Source: Candidatus Gastranaerophilales bacterium
GTDB lineage: Bacteria > Cyanobacteriota > Vampirovibrionia > Gastranaerophilales > Gastranaerophilaceae
DNA length: 64,000 nt
Assembly (NCBI GenBank): GCA_944322885.1
Contig: CALUQH010000003.1
Span: forward strand, 1-64,000
Direction of reading: 5' to 3'
Shown here: one piece after another, positions 52,676 through 61,233 of the stretch
Numbering within the stretch: position 1 is the stretch's first letter
Layout: every line of letters begins with the position of its first letter
The notes under the pieces: model-generated
What the model was told of the DNA's origin: nothing
Seen by the model: the letters and a program-made list of their open reading frames with translations, nothing else
The model's database searches: none
Position numbers and translations under genes: made by a program

Positions 52676-52684
52676 ATTATAACA
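52676..52684 (-). promoter_or_regulatory. Extended -10 box of nadD, leaderless configuration
   Basis: Minus strand TGT-TATAAT (52684-52676), then TCGGAT (6 nt) and the ATG at 52669. The TGn extension strengthens the call; no Shine-Dalgarno. Confidence 0.7.
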
Positions 52685-52695
52685 CATAAAGAAAA

Positions 52696-52718
52696 CCTGA
52701 TTTCGTTATGAAATCAGG
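52696..52718 (-). terminator. Terminator of the 54-residue gene
   Basis: CCTGATTTC/GAAATCAGG, 9 bp around a 5-nt loop; on the minus strand it is followed by TTTTCTTT. It sits directly ahead of the nadD promoter. Confidence 0.75.
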
Positions 52719-52758
52719 TGAAAAATTTGTAGGGGAAAAATTAATTGGAGTTAAATTA

Positions 52759-52923
52759 TTAGATTAAATGTAAAGCTTGTTTATTTGCAATTGCGATAAA
52801 ATTCATCTGTGCAAGCAGTAATTCCGAACGATCTTCAAACGGCTGATTATTGTTGACTGTAACTTCATTTTCATAAATGCTTTTTAATTTGTCATCAATT
52901 TTTTTCAAATTTGCTACTGCCAT
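52759..52923 (-). CDS. Small hypothetical protein, 54 residues
   Basis: ATG 52923 has GAGAGG 6 nt upstream and the frame ends at TAA 52759-52761, 40 nt before a terminator. The product is soluble and helical (MAVANLKKIDDKLKSIYENE, LLLAQMNFIAIANKQ). Its layout as an independent unit supports a real gene. I do not recognise it. Confidence 0.7.
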   Translation of the reverse strand: MAVANLKKIDDKLKSIYENEVTVNNNQPFEDRSELLLAQMNFIAIANKQALHLI

Positions 52924-53092
52924 TTTATGCCTCTCATTCTTCTTATTTACTTCAGATGTATATATAAAGTATATAAAAAGTAGTGAATTTCACAAAAGGC
53001 TAAAGTTGTTACATTTCTTTACATATATTTTTTAAAAGCAATTAATGAGCAGGTTTTGTTTTTATATTTATATAGGGGAAAATGGGAAAATT

Positions 53093-55282
53093 ATGCTCGA
53101 AAACAATGTAAATAAACAACAGCAAATCCCGCAGTTTCAGGCAATGAATCCTCAAACTGTACAATCACAGCAGGTACCTATGCAGGCTGTAAATCCTGAG
53201 CTGTTAAAGCAAAATGTTCAGGACAGCTATGTTAGCAATAGAGTGTCTGAAACTACAGATGATCCTAAAGGGATGCTTTATACAGGTTTACTGGCCATAC
53301 CTTCCTGGTTTGCTATCGCAAAAGGTATGGATAAATTCGCAGAAAAAACAAGAGGAGATTATGATAAAACTATTTATCATAAAATAGGGCAATTTGGCGA
53401 TGATGTTACAAGTCATGTAAAAAATAGTGCGTTTGGTAAGTCCAGTTTCGGGCAATCATTAAATAACGGATTTAAAAGTTTCAAGTCATTTGTAAGAAAA
53501 AATGTTATAGATAGATTTAAAATTACGCGTGCAATGGCATACACACCGTCACGACCTGAAAATCCTATGGTATTAACTCAAGCAGACGGTATGCTTGGTT
53601 TTTTCGGCGGTGATTTCCCGCAGGTGGCTGATAACTTTTTAAAAGAGTCCTGTTCTCTTGATGATTTAGTTCGTTATGGAGCTGACTCAAATGATATAAA
53701 TAGTTTTAAGAAAGCATTTAATAGTGCGACAACAAAAGAAGCACGTGAACTGATTTTGCAAAAAGCCGAGTTTGAATGTTTGCAAAAATATTCCCGCGGG
53801 ACACCGTTAACAGGTTCGGCTCTGAATACTGCTGTTAGCGATTTCGCTAAGTTAAGCGCAAAAGATAGAGTTGCAAAATTGAAGGATATGAAATCCTTTG
53901 AATTGGGTGCTAAGAATTTTAAGGAGCTGGAATATATAAAAACAAATATTCATAGTAATCCTGCAAAAATTATAGAAATATCATCTCAGTCTAATCCGAA
54001 GATGTTTTCGCGTGCATATCTACAGAAAAAAGGTGCTTTAAACTGGCTTCAGCGCAAATTTTTAAACCGTGACGTTTACGGATCAGAATTTGCAAATAAA
54101 ATGGCAGCATCAATCGGGAATATGGACTTGAATGCTCATCCTGAGTATAAACAGGCATTACAAAAAGCAGGCTTATTGAATAAAATTCCTAAATCTGCTC
54201 TGGGCAGATTCCTGAATAAATATACAAACGTTATTCTGGAAGGTGCTACAAACAGAGTTGCAGGCGGTAAACTCGTTGCATTAATGCAGGCAGCTTATTT
54301 TGCGGATGTTTTGTACAAGAGTATGAAAGCGGACGGAATGAGCGAAAAAATGAAGAGTTTTGCTGAACGTTTCACAGAAATGGTAGCATTCTTCGTTGCA
54401 ATGCCTATGGCTATAAAATTGATGCATAGTATAGGCGGACTTCAGTATGCAGGTATGACAAAACAGCAGGTTGAGGCTTATCGTGCACATTTAAATGCTC
54501 ATAATATGAAGGCAATGTCAGCTAAATTTGCTAATAAGGCAGAATGGAAAGCAAGTAAAAAGGCATTGCAAAAAGAATTAAATGCAGGTGTAAAAAATCC
54601 GATTATTAAATTGTTTAAGAAAGTTGGTCGAATTGTTACAGTGGGTCTTGAACAAATCAGACCTTATGACAAAGCTGATATCGGCGTAGTAAAAGATGGA
54701 GTAAAAACTTACAGAAAAGGTATAATGGCTAAAATTAAAGATTTATTCCGTCATCCAAAATTCGGTATTAAGCAGATGGCAGGTTATCCAATGAGAATTG
54801 TTCTCGGTATGATGATAATTTTGCCTTTCTTAAGCAAGATTGCCGTAAAAGGTTCGCATTTAATATTTGGTAAACCTAAAAATTCTGTACTGGATGAAGG
54901 TAAAGAGCAGCCGCAGCAGGCACAGGAACAGATACAAGTTCCGCCTCAGCTTCAGCAAAATCCTGTTCAGCCACCGGTTCAGCAGACTAATACAACACAA
55001 ACTGTAACTACTACAAATACCCAACAGGGACAGAGTGCTACAAACTTGCTTAACAAGTATAGAAATCCTTCTGCAGCAACCACGACAACAACAACTACAA
55101 CTCAGCAGAGCTTAAATACGACGAATAATAATACTCCGCCGGAACCTGTCAGAACTTATATTCCATCTCCTATAGGAGTGCAGCTTGTTAATCAGCAGGA
55201 AGATACCTCGGCGGCTGATCAGGCAATGATGCGCGCTGATAATGCTGCAAAAATTGCAATGCAAACTTTAAAAATGAATTAA
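53093..55282 (+). CDS. Large membrane-associated hypothetical protein with Gln/Thr-rich tail
   Basis: 729 residues from ATG 53093 (GGGAAAATT upstream; an ATG 48 nt earlier is less likely). The N-terminus is Gln-rich (NKQQQIPQFQAMNPQTVQSQ). There are hydrophobic segments near residues ~70 and ~430, and a stronger one near ~595-615 (MRIVLGMMIILPFLSKIAV). Basic helical regions lie between. The last ~120 residues are Gln/Pro/Thr repeats. No catalytic motif is seen. It may be a structural or host-contact protein; function unknown. Confidence 0.75.
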   Translation: MLENNVNKQQQIPQFQAMNPQTVQSQQVPMQAVNPELLKQNVQDSYVSNRVSETTDDPKGMLYTGLLAIPSWFAIAKGMDKFAEKTRGDYDKTIYHKIGQFGDDVTSHVKNSAFGKSSFGQSLNNGFKSFKSFVRKNVIDRFKITRAMAYTPSRPENPMVLTQADGMLGFFGGDFPQVADNFLKESCSLDDLVRYGADSNDINSFKKAFNSATTKEARELILQKAEFECLQKYSRGTPLTGSALNTAVSDFAKLSAKDRVAKLKDMKSFELGAKNFKELEYIKTNIHSNPAKIIEISSQSNPKMFSRAYLQKKGALNWLQRKFLNRDVYGSEFANKMAASIGNMDLNAHPEYKQALQKAGLLNKIPKSALGRFLNKYTNVILEGATNRVAGGKLVALMQAAYFADVLYKSMKADGMSEKMKSFAERFTEMVAFFVAMPMAIKLMHSIGGLQYAGMTKQQVEAYRAHLNAHNMKAMSAKFANKAEWKASKKALQKELNAGVKNPIIKLFKKVGRIVTVGLEQIRPYDKADIGVVKDGVKTYRKGIMAKIKDLFRHPKFGIKQMAGYPMRIVLGMMIILPFLSKIAVKGSHLIFGKPKNSVLDEGKEQPQQAQEQIQVPPQLQQNPVQPPVQQTNTTQTVTTTNTQQGQSATNLLNKYRNPSAATTTTTTTTQQSLNTTNNNTPPEPVRTYIPSPIGVQLVNQQEDTSAADQAMMRADNAAKIAMQTLKMN

Positions 55283-55340
55283 TGCTATAAAAACTTGCCC
55301 GAATCTAAATGGCATGCTATAATTTTTAAAGGAGGGTTTT

Positions 55341-56033
55341 ATGGTAGCTACATTTGACTACAAAGGTTTTGCTAAAGATTTGACTAAACAGGCTGAAGGG
55401 CTTATGCCGGAAGATATTGCATTAAAGCATAAGAAAGAATTTCTTGATAAAATATATAATTTTACATATATTGCAGGGGAAGCTTTTTCAAAAGATGATA
55501 CCATAGAAAACTCTGATACAGCAAAGATGCTTACTCAAATAATTTCTGAATGGACTTTCCACAAATATGTAGATTTGCTGCGCTCGGGGATACCTGAAAA
55601 TTATCATGAAACAATATTACAGAAACTTGCTTTTGTAACTTTTGAGATGACTAGAGAGGCTGCTTTAAGCAATCTTTCTGAAGACAGGATGTTAAAACTT
55701 GTTGAGGTTCAGCTTAATAAAGCTTATGAAAGATCATGCAAGCATCTGCTTGAAAATGGACAAATTACTCAAACAATTTATGATAAAGCAATGAGTCTTT
55801 CAAATGTTGATTCTATGCGAGATGTAACTATATCTCATAATGTAAAGGTCGTAAAAATGAAAAAAAGTACATTAAAATATACTGCTGTTGCTTTGGTTTT
55901 GGCAGTATTTACAGCTTTATTGAATGTGTTCTATCCTGACAATTTGAATTTAATTGTATTTAATCCGATTGCAGTTATTCTTTTATCTGTTTATATTGGG
56001 TTTTATTTCGGCGCAAATAAGTATTCAAAATAG
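55341..56033 (+). CDS. Hypothetical protein with two C-terminal transmembrane helices
   Basis: 230 residues. GGAGGG lies just upstream of the ATG. The first ~165 residues form a soluble helical domain (FDYKGFAKDLTKQAEGLMPE, FHKYVDLLRSGIPENYH); two hydrophobic helices (~178-195 and ~206-223) end the protein. No family is recognised. It starts 58 nt after the previous hypothetical gene on the same strand. Confidence 0.75.
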   Translation: MVATFDYKGFAKDLTKQAEGLMPEDIALKHKKEFLDKIYNFTYIAGEAFSKDDTIENSDTAKMLTQIISEWTFHKYVDLLRSGIPENYHETILQKLAFVTFEMTREAALSNLSEDRMLKLVEVQLNKAYERSCKHLLENGQITQTIYDKAMSLSNVDSMRDVTISHNVKVVKMKKSTLKYTAVALVLAVFTALLNVFYPDNLNLIVFNPIAVILLSVYIGFYFGANKYSK

Positions 56034-56048
56034 GCAGACTGTTTAATA

Positions 56049-56077
56049 TTGAATATAAATAAAAGTTGTGTTATAAT
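56049..56077 (+). promoter_or_regulatory. Promoter of the 6S-like RNA
   Basis: TTGAAT (56049-56054), a 17-nt spacer and TATAAT (56072-56077). The predicted start at ~56083-56084 coincides with the first base of the closing stem. Confidence 0.8.
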
Positions 56078-56082
56078 GTATT

Positions 56083-56256
56083 AGCTCTGTACGGATGCTC
56101 ATTTTGTTCCTACATTTATTTTAAAAGGGAGAATTGGCTCTGACAGGATGTGAAGTATACCCGCCGATATTTTATCGCCAGCGGGAAACGGATAATCCGA
56201 GGCGTTCACCCACCTGCGAGACCACGCAGGCAACAAAATCACATCTGTATGGGGCT
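56083..56256 (+). ncRNA. ssrS: 6S RNA (SsrS-like), predicted
   Basis: 174 nt, no open frame. The ends AGCTCTGTACGGATG and CATCTGTATGGGGCT pair over 15 bases (with G-U pairs); the next segments ATTTTGTT/AACAAAAT pair over 8. A large internal bubble follows, then an apical arm (CCCGC...GCGGG) and a small hairpin CCTGCG...CGCAGG after TTCACC on the 3' bubble strand. This is the layout of 6S RNA, which mimics an open promoter and binds RNA polymerase. A T-run near 56266 may end it. The call is by structure only. Confidence 0.65.
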
Positions 56257-56354
56257 TCTTTATGCATTTTTTATTAGAAACTTCTCTCTTGTAATTGATT
56301 TTTGTTCCTGATAAAATTCACTTAAGTAAGAAATATAGATAGAGGATAAAAATT

Positions 56355-57881
56355 ATGACACAGAGAGTATTATTATGTATTATGGACGGTTGGGGAATAA
56401 GTAAAAATCATCCCGAGTATGATGCAACAAAGCTTGCTCATCCTGTCCATGTTGACAACTTGGAAAAAGAATATCCGACAATTTCAATTCACGCAGACGG
56501 GCAATATGTTGGTCTGCCTGAAGGTCAGATGGGAAACAGCGAAGTCGGACACTTGAATCTTGGCGCAGGACGTGTTGTGCATCAGGATTTGTCCAGAATT
56601 AACAGAGCTATTAAAGATGGTTCTTTCTTTAAAAATGAACGTTTCTTGATGGCTATGAATCACGCTAAAGAAAATAATTCTGCTTTACACATTTTCGGGC
56701 TTGTTTCAACAGGCGGTGTTCATTCATCTTTAGAGCACCTTTTAGCTTTGATAAAGATGGCTGCTGATAACGGTTTGAAAAGAGTTTATGTTCACGCATT
56801 TTTGGATGGCCGTGATACACCTCCTCAAAGTGCCTGCACATTTTTAGAACCCGTTGAAGCTGAACTGAAAAAATACGGGCTTCCGCCTGTTGCAACTATT
56901 ATAGGCCGTTATTATATAATGGATCGTGACAATCGCTGGGATAGAGTTGAAAAAGGTTATAATGCTTTGTTATTTGGAGAAGGTGAAAAAGCATCATCTG
57001 CCTGCGAGGGTGTAAAAGCATCTTATGCAAGAGGTGATAATGATGAATTTGTTCTTCCGACTGTTATCGGCGGTGAAGAATCCAGAATTCATGATAATGA
57101 TTCAATCATTTTCATTAATTTCAGACCGGACAGAGCAAGAGAAATTTCTAAAGCTTTGAATTTTGCAGATTTTGACGGTTTTGAAAGAAAGAAAGTTCTT
57201 AAAAATCTTTGTTATATAACAATGACAAGCTATAATGAAGATTTTAGTTTTCCTGTTGCTTTCCCGAAAGAACACCTTGTAAATATTCTCGGCGATGTTT
57301 TGGAGGCTAACGGAGTTAAACAGTTCAGAACTGCTGAAACAGAGAAATATGCGCACGTTACCTTCTTCTTTAATGGCGGTATTGATGAACCACAGCCTCA
57401 TGAAACAAGAGTTCTTGTCCCTTCTCCAAAGGTTGCTACTTATGACTTACAGCCTGAAATGAGCGCACCGGAAGTTTGTGAAAATGTTCTCAAAGCAATA
57501 GATAATCCTGAATACGGTTTTATTCTGGTGAACTTTGCAAATCCTGATATGGTGGGTCATACCGGAGTTATTGAAGCAGCAACAAAGGCTTGCCATGTTG
57601 TTGACGAATGCGTAGGAAAAATTGCTGAGGCCTGCAAAAAGAATAACATTATTATGCTTTTGACTGCAGACCATGGAAATTCCGAAGTTATGGTTAATGC
57701 TGATACGGCTAAACCTCAGACGGCACATACAACAAACAAAGTTCCGTTTGTTCTTATAAATGCGCCGAAAGATATGCAATTAAAAGATGACGGGGCTTTA
57801 TGCAACATTGCACCGACTGTCTTGCAGTTAATGGGTATTCCAAAACCTGCAGAGATGGATTGCGATTCTTTGATTAAATAG
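56355..57881 (+). CDS. gpmI: 2,3-bisphosphoglycerate-independent phosphoglycerate mutase
   Basis: 508 residues, normal for iPGM. The metal-binding catalytic Ser lies in MGNSEVGHLNLGAGR; DGRDTPPQSA, GRYYIMDRDNRWDR, FRPDRARE and LTADHGNSEVM carry the remaining Mn ligands and substrate residues. It interconverts 3- and 2-phosphoglycerate in glycolysis. AGAGGATAAAAATT precedes the ATG. Confidence 0.98.
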   Translation: MTQRVLLCIMDGWGISKNHPEYDATKLAHPVHVDNLEKEYPTISIHADGQYVGLPEGQMGNSEVGHLNLGAGRVVHQDLSRINRAIKDGSFFKNERFLMAMNHAKENNSALHIFGLVSTGGVHSSLEHLLALIKMAADNGLKRVYVHAFLDGRDTPPQSACTFLEPVEAELKKYGLPPVATIIGRYYIMDRDNRWDRVEKGYNALLFGEGEKASSACEGVKASYARGDNDEFVLPTVIGGEESRIHDNDSIIFINFRPDRAREISKALNFADFDGFERKKVLKNLCYITMTSYNEDFSFPVAFPKEHLVNILGDVLEANGVKQFRTAETEKYAHVTFFFNGGIDEPQPHETRVLVPSPKVATYDLQPEMSAPEVCENVLKAIDNPEYGFILVNFANPDMVGHTGVIEAATKACHVVDECVGKIAEACKKNNIIMLLTADHGNSEVMVNADTAKPQTAHTTNKVPFVLINAPKDMQLKDDGALCNIAPTVLQLMGIPKPAEMDCDSLIK

Positions 57882-57946
57882 AAGTTATTCTGGCAGATGC
57901 TGTTTTGGCATCTGCCTATTAATTAAATAAATTGGATTGGAAATAT

Positions 57947-60919
57947 ATGGCTGATATAAAAAACTTGGATATAGATTTTTCATTTAAAAAGAATAATGTT
58001 GATGAATTGTTTTTCAACCTGTCAGAAAATCCTGACGGATTTAAAAACAAGGATTTCCGTTATACTTTAAGTTTAATATATCAGACTGTGGAAGATGAGT
58101 TTGCGGGTGTTTTCTTAAGCCCTAATGCACCTGCGAGAAATACAAATTTTTATCTGATAAATAATAACGATAAACTTTCATTTTTTGTCACGCCTACAAA
58201 TAATTTTCAATATTATTTAAAGTCTAAGGGCTCATTATTCCGTTTTAAGTCAGAAGTTATGGATGATAAAGTCGGTTATTCCATGAGTCTGGATCTTGTT
58301 ATGGATTATTTCGGCGGGTTCGGCAATGTTGTTGATATTGAGTCTTTGACTCCGACTTTTATTTATTTGAATAAGCTTACATATTTTGTTATGAAGTTGA
58401 TTGAAAAACTCTATTTTATCCCGACAATAAAAAAACACGGTACAATGTTCAGAATTGTGTATGAGCCTATTATTAATTCTCAGCAGCTTGCACGCATTAT
58501 TAACCAGTTTGAAGAAAATATACCTGATGATTTATTTATAAAAGGAGAAAAACCTAAAAACTTTATCAACGATTTTATTTATAATTATTTAAACTATGTG
58601 ATTTATAAATTTTTGGGGATAAAAGCTTATAAATTTAAGGACGTAAAGTCCGGTACTTATATGATAAAAGACCTTGAGCAGCGTGCCGTAATGAAGGGAC
58701 ATGATATTGCAGAAAGCTTTGCTCAGTGGTTTGACGAACTTTATCTCGGTAAATATGATGTGATTCCTTTCTTCAAGATTGATAAACTTGAAGATCAGGA
58801 GCTTTTCAGGCTAAAAGTGCATATTAAAAACAGAAAAACCGGTGAAGATGTCTTTGTTGACAGATTATACACTGATGAAGAAGTTTTTGGCGCAAATTCA
58901 TCCGATATCGCACGTATTGTAGAAAAACAGCTTAATTATGCAATAAGATATATGCCCGAGTTGGAAGATTTGTTTGAAGATGAAGATAAACTTTATCTTG
59001 ACCTCGATTTAAATCAGGTGTATCAGATTATAACTAAGACTGCTTATTATCTTCAAAAGGCTCAAATTGAGGTTATTCTGCCCAAAGAACTGACAAATAT
59101 TGTTGTTCCGCGTGCATCTATTAACGCAAAAGTAAAGACTTCGCGTTCAAAAGAACTTGCTGACATATTTAACAATAATTCAACTTCGAAGATATCTCTA
59201 GATGATATTTTGGACTTTTCGTATGAAATAGCAATCGGGAATGAAAAATTATCGGTTGAGGAATTTAATAAACTTGTTGAAGGTGAAAATGGACTTATTA
59301 AGTATAAAAATAAGTATGTTTTAATTGATAAAGATGATACAAAAAAGATTTTCGAACAAATTGCAAAATCCAATTTAAAATCAATGACAAGGATGGAGCT
59401 TATTCAGGCTTCAATGTCCGGTCAGTTTGCCCAGTATGACTTTGATTATGATGAAGCATTTGCAAAAGTTATTAAAGATTTTAACAAGCCTGTAGAAGTA
59501 ACCCCGCCGGAAGCTTTAAAAGGAGAACTAAGACCTTATCAGCTTACTGGTTTAAAATGGTTATGGACAAATGTTTCCAAAGGCTTTGGTGCTTGTATGG
59601 CTGATGATATGGGACTTGGTAAAACAATTCAGGTAATAAGTCTTATCTTGAAGTTAAAAGAAGAAAATAAACTTGATAAGCCTGTGCTGGTAATTTGTCC
59701 GACTACCTTGATGGGTAACTGGATGAAAGAACTTCAAATGTTTGCGCCTTCTCTTGATGCTGTTATATACCACGGTGCAGAAAGAAAGCTTGACTTAAAG
59801 CATGATGTAATTCTAACGACTTATGCAATTATGAGAATTGATGTTGAAGAATTGAAAAAAGATGCTTGGGGAATGATTGTTGTTGATGAGGCGCAGAATA
59901 TTAAAAATCCTGATACTGCTCAAACTCTTGCGGTTAAAATGTTAAAGTCAGATATAAAGATTGCAATGACAGGTACGCCTGTTGAAAACAGACTCACTGA
60001 ACTTTGGTCTATATTTGACTTTATTAATCAAGGATATTTGGGGACTTTAAGAGAATTCCAAAAAAGTTATGCTATACCTATTGAGCGGTTTAAAGAAAAT
60101 TCGCGTGCGGCAAAATTGAAAATGTCTGTTTCCCCGTTTGTTCTAAGACGTTTGAAAACAGATAAACACGTTATTACTGACTTACCTGAAAAAATGGTTA
60201 TTAATGATTACTGCTATCTGTCAAAACCGCAGGCTGTACTTTATGAAAAAACTCTTAATGAAATGATGGAAAAAATTTCTGGATTTACAGGTATTAACAG
60301 ACGCGGAAACATATTCAAACTTATTACTGCTCTGAAGCAGATTTGTAATCATCCTTACCAGTTCTTAAAAGGCGGAGAAATGAGTAAAGAACTGTCAGGT
60401 AAAATGGATAAATGTATATCTACTGTGCAGAGTATACTTGATAATAATGAAAAAACTCTTATCTTTACTCAATATAAAGAGATGGGTGACATTTTATGCA
60501 AGGTTATTCCTGACGAATGTAATACAGACCCGTTATTTTTCCACGGCTCATTAACTGTTCCGCAGAGAGAAGATTTAATACACCGTTTCCAAAACGATGG
60601 TGACGCAAAGATTATGGTGCTTTCATTAAAAGCCGGCGGAACCGGGTTGAACCTTACAAGTGCAACAAATGTAATTCACTATGATTTGTGGTGGAATCCT
60701 GCGGTTGAAGATCAGGCAACAGACAGAACTTACCGTATAGGTCAGGATAAAAACGTAATGGTTCACAGAATGATTACACTCGGTACCTTTGAGGAAAAGA
60801 TTGACGAAATGCTAAAATCCAAGAAAGAACTTGCCGACCTTGCTGTTTATGAAGGTGAAAAGATCATCACTGAGCTTTCAGACGAGGAAATTTATCAGAT
60901 ATTTACTCTGTCGGCTTAA
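57947..60919 (+). CDS. SNF2-family helicase/ATPase
   Basis: 990 residues from ATG 57947 (TTG 15 nt upstream unlikely). The N-terminal ~520 residues are an uncharacterised domain without a clear SWIM zinc finger. The SNF2 core follows: LRPYQLTGLKWL, Walker A DDMGLGKT (553-560), Walker B DEAQ (647-650), MTGTPVENRLTELW, and helicase motifs SLKAGGTGLNLTSA and ATDRTYRIGQ. It likely remodels DNA-protein complexes such as stalled RNA polymerase. Confidence 0.94.
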   Translation: MADIKNLDIDFSFKKNNVDELFFNLSENPDGFKNKDFRYTLSLIYQTVEDEFAGVFLSPNAPARNTNFYLINNNDKLSFFVTPTNNFQYYLKSKGSLFRFKSEVMDDKVGYSMSLDLVMDYFGGFGNVVDIESLTPTFIYLNKLTYFVMKLIEKLYFIPTIKKHGTMFRIVYEPIINSQQLARIINQFEENIPDDLFIKGEKPKNFINDFIYNYLNYVIYKFLGIKAYKFKDVKSGTYMIKDLEQRAVMKGHDIAESFAQWFDELYLGKYDVIPFFKIDKLEDQELFRLKVHIKNRKTGEDVFVDRLYTDEEVFGANSSDIARIVEKQLNYAIRYMPELEDLFEDEDKLYLDLDLNQVYQIITKTAYYLQKAQIEVILPKELTNIVVPRASINAKVKTSRSKELADIFNNNSTSKISLDDILDFSYEIAIGNEKLSVEEFNKLVEGENGLIKYKNKYVLIDKDDTKKIFEQIAKSNLKSMTRMELIQASMSGQFAQYDFDYDEAFAKVIKDFNKPVEVTPPEALKGELRPYQLTGLKWLWTNVSKGFGACMADDMGLGKTIQVISLILKLKEENKLDKPVLVICPTTLMGNWMKELQMFAPSLDAVIYHGAERKLDLKHDVILTTYAIMRIDVEELKKDAWGMIVVDEAQNIKNPDTAQTLAVKMLKSDIKIAMTGTPVENRLTELWSIFDFINQGYLGTLREFQKSYAIPIERFKENSRAAKLKMSVSPFVLRRLKTDKHVITDLPEKMVINDYCYLSKPQAVLYEKTLNEMMEKISGFTGINRRGNIFKLITALKQICNHPYQFLKGGEMSKELSGKMDKCISTVQSILDNNEKTLIFTQYKEMGDILCKVIPDECNTDPLFFHGSLTVPQREDLIHRFQNDGDAKIMVLSLKAGGTGLNLTSATNVIHYDLWWNPAVEDQATDRTYRIGQDKNVMVHRMITLGTFEEKIDEMLKSKKELADLAVYEGEKIITELSDEEIYQIFTLSA

Positions 60920-60924
60920 TACAC

Positions 60925-60952
60925 TTGAAAAATTTTTTATTTAAGCTATAAT
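60925..60952 (+). promoter_or_regulatory. Promoter of rpsU
   Basis: TTGAAA (60925-60930), 16-nt spacer, TATAAT (60947-60952), just past the SNF2 stop codon. Confidence 0.75.
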
Positions 60953-61008
60953 TTAATTATTAAATCAGAATGTAAAAAATAATGACCATAAAGGTGGTGA
61001 AAATATAA

Positions 61009-61182
61009 ATGGCAGAAGTTAAAGTTGGCGAAAACGAATCAATTGAAAGCGCTTTAAGACGTTTCAAGAAAAAAATTCAAAAAGCCGGTATCCTTTCAGA
61101 AGTTAAAAAACGTGAAAGATACGAAAAACCGAGCGTAAAAAGAAAACGCAAATCTGAAGCAGCTAGAAAAAGAAAAGTTTAA
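61009..61182 (+). CDS. rpsU: 30S ribosomal protein S21
   Basis: 57 residues starting at ATG 61009, with AAAGGTGGTG upstream. [20 protein letters not shown] and the basic tail ([14 protein letters not shown]) are typical S21. It helps the small subunit reach Shine-Dalgarno sites, which is of interest in a genome with many apparently leaderless genes. It has its own promoter and terminator. Confidence 0.96.
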   Translation: MAEVKVGENESIESALRRFKKKIQKAGILSEVKKRERYEKPSVKRKRKSEAARKRKV

Positions 61183-61195
61183 TCAGGTTTTATAT

Positions 61196-61231
61196 AAAAA
61201 AAAGAGGTTAGAGAAACTAACCTCTTTTTTT
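61196..61231. terminator. Bidirectional terminator between rpsU and the repeat lipoprotein
   Basis: AAAAAGAGGTTAG/CTAACCTCTTTTT, a 13-bp stem with a 5-nt loop, with A- and T-tracts on both sides. Confidence 0.9.
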
Positions 61232-61233
61232 AT

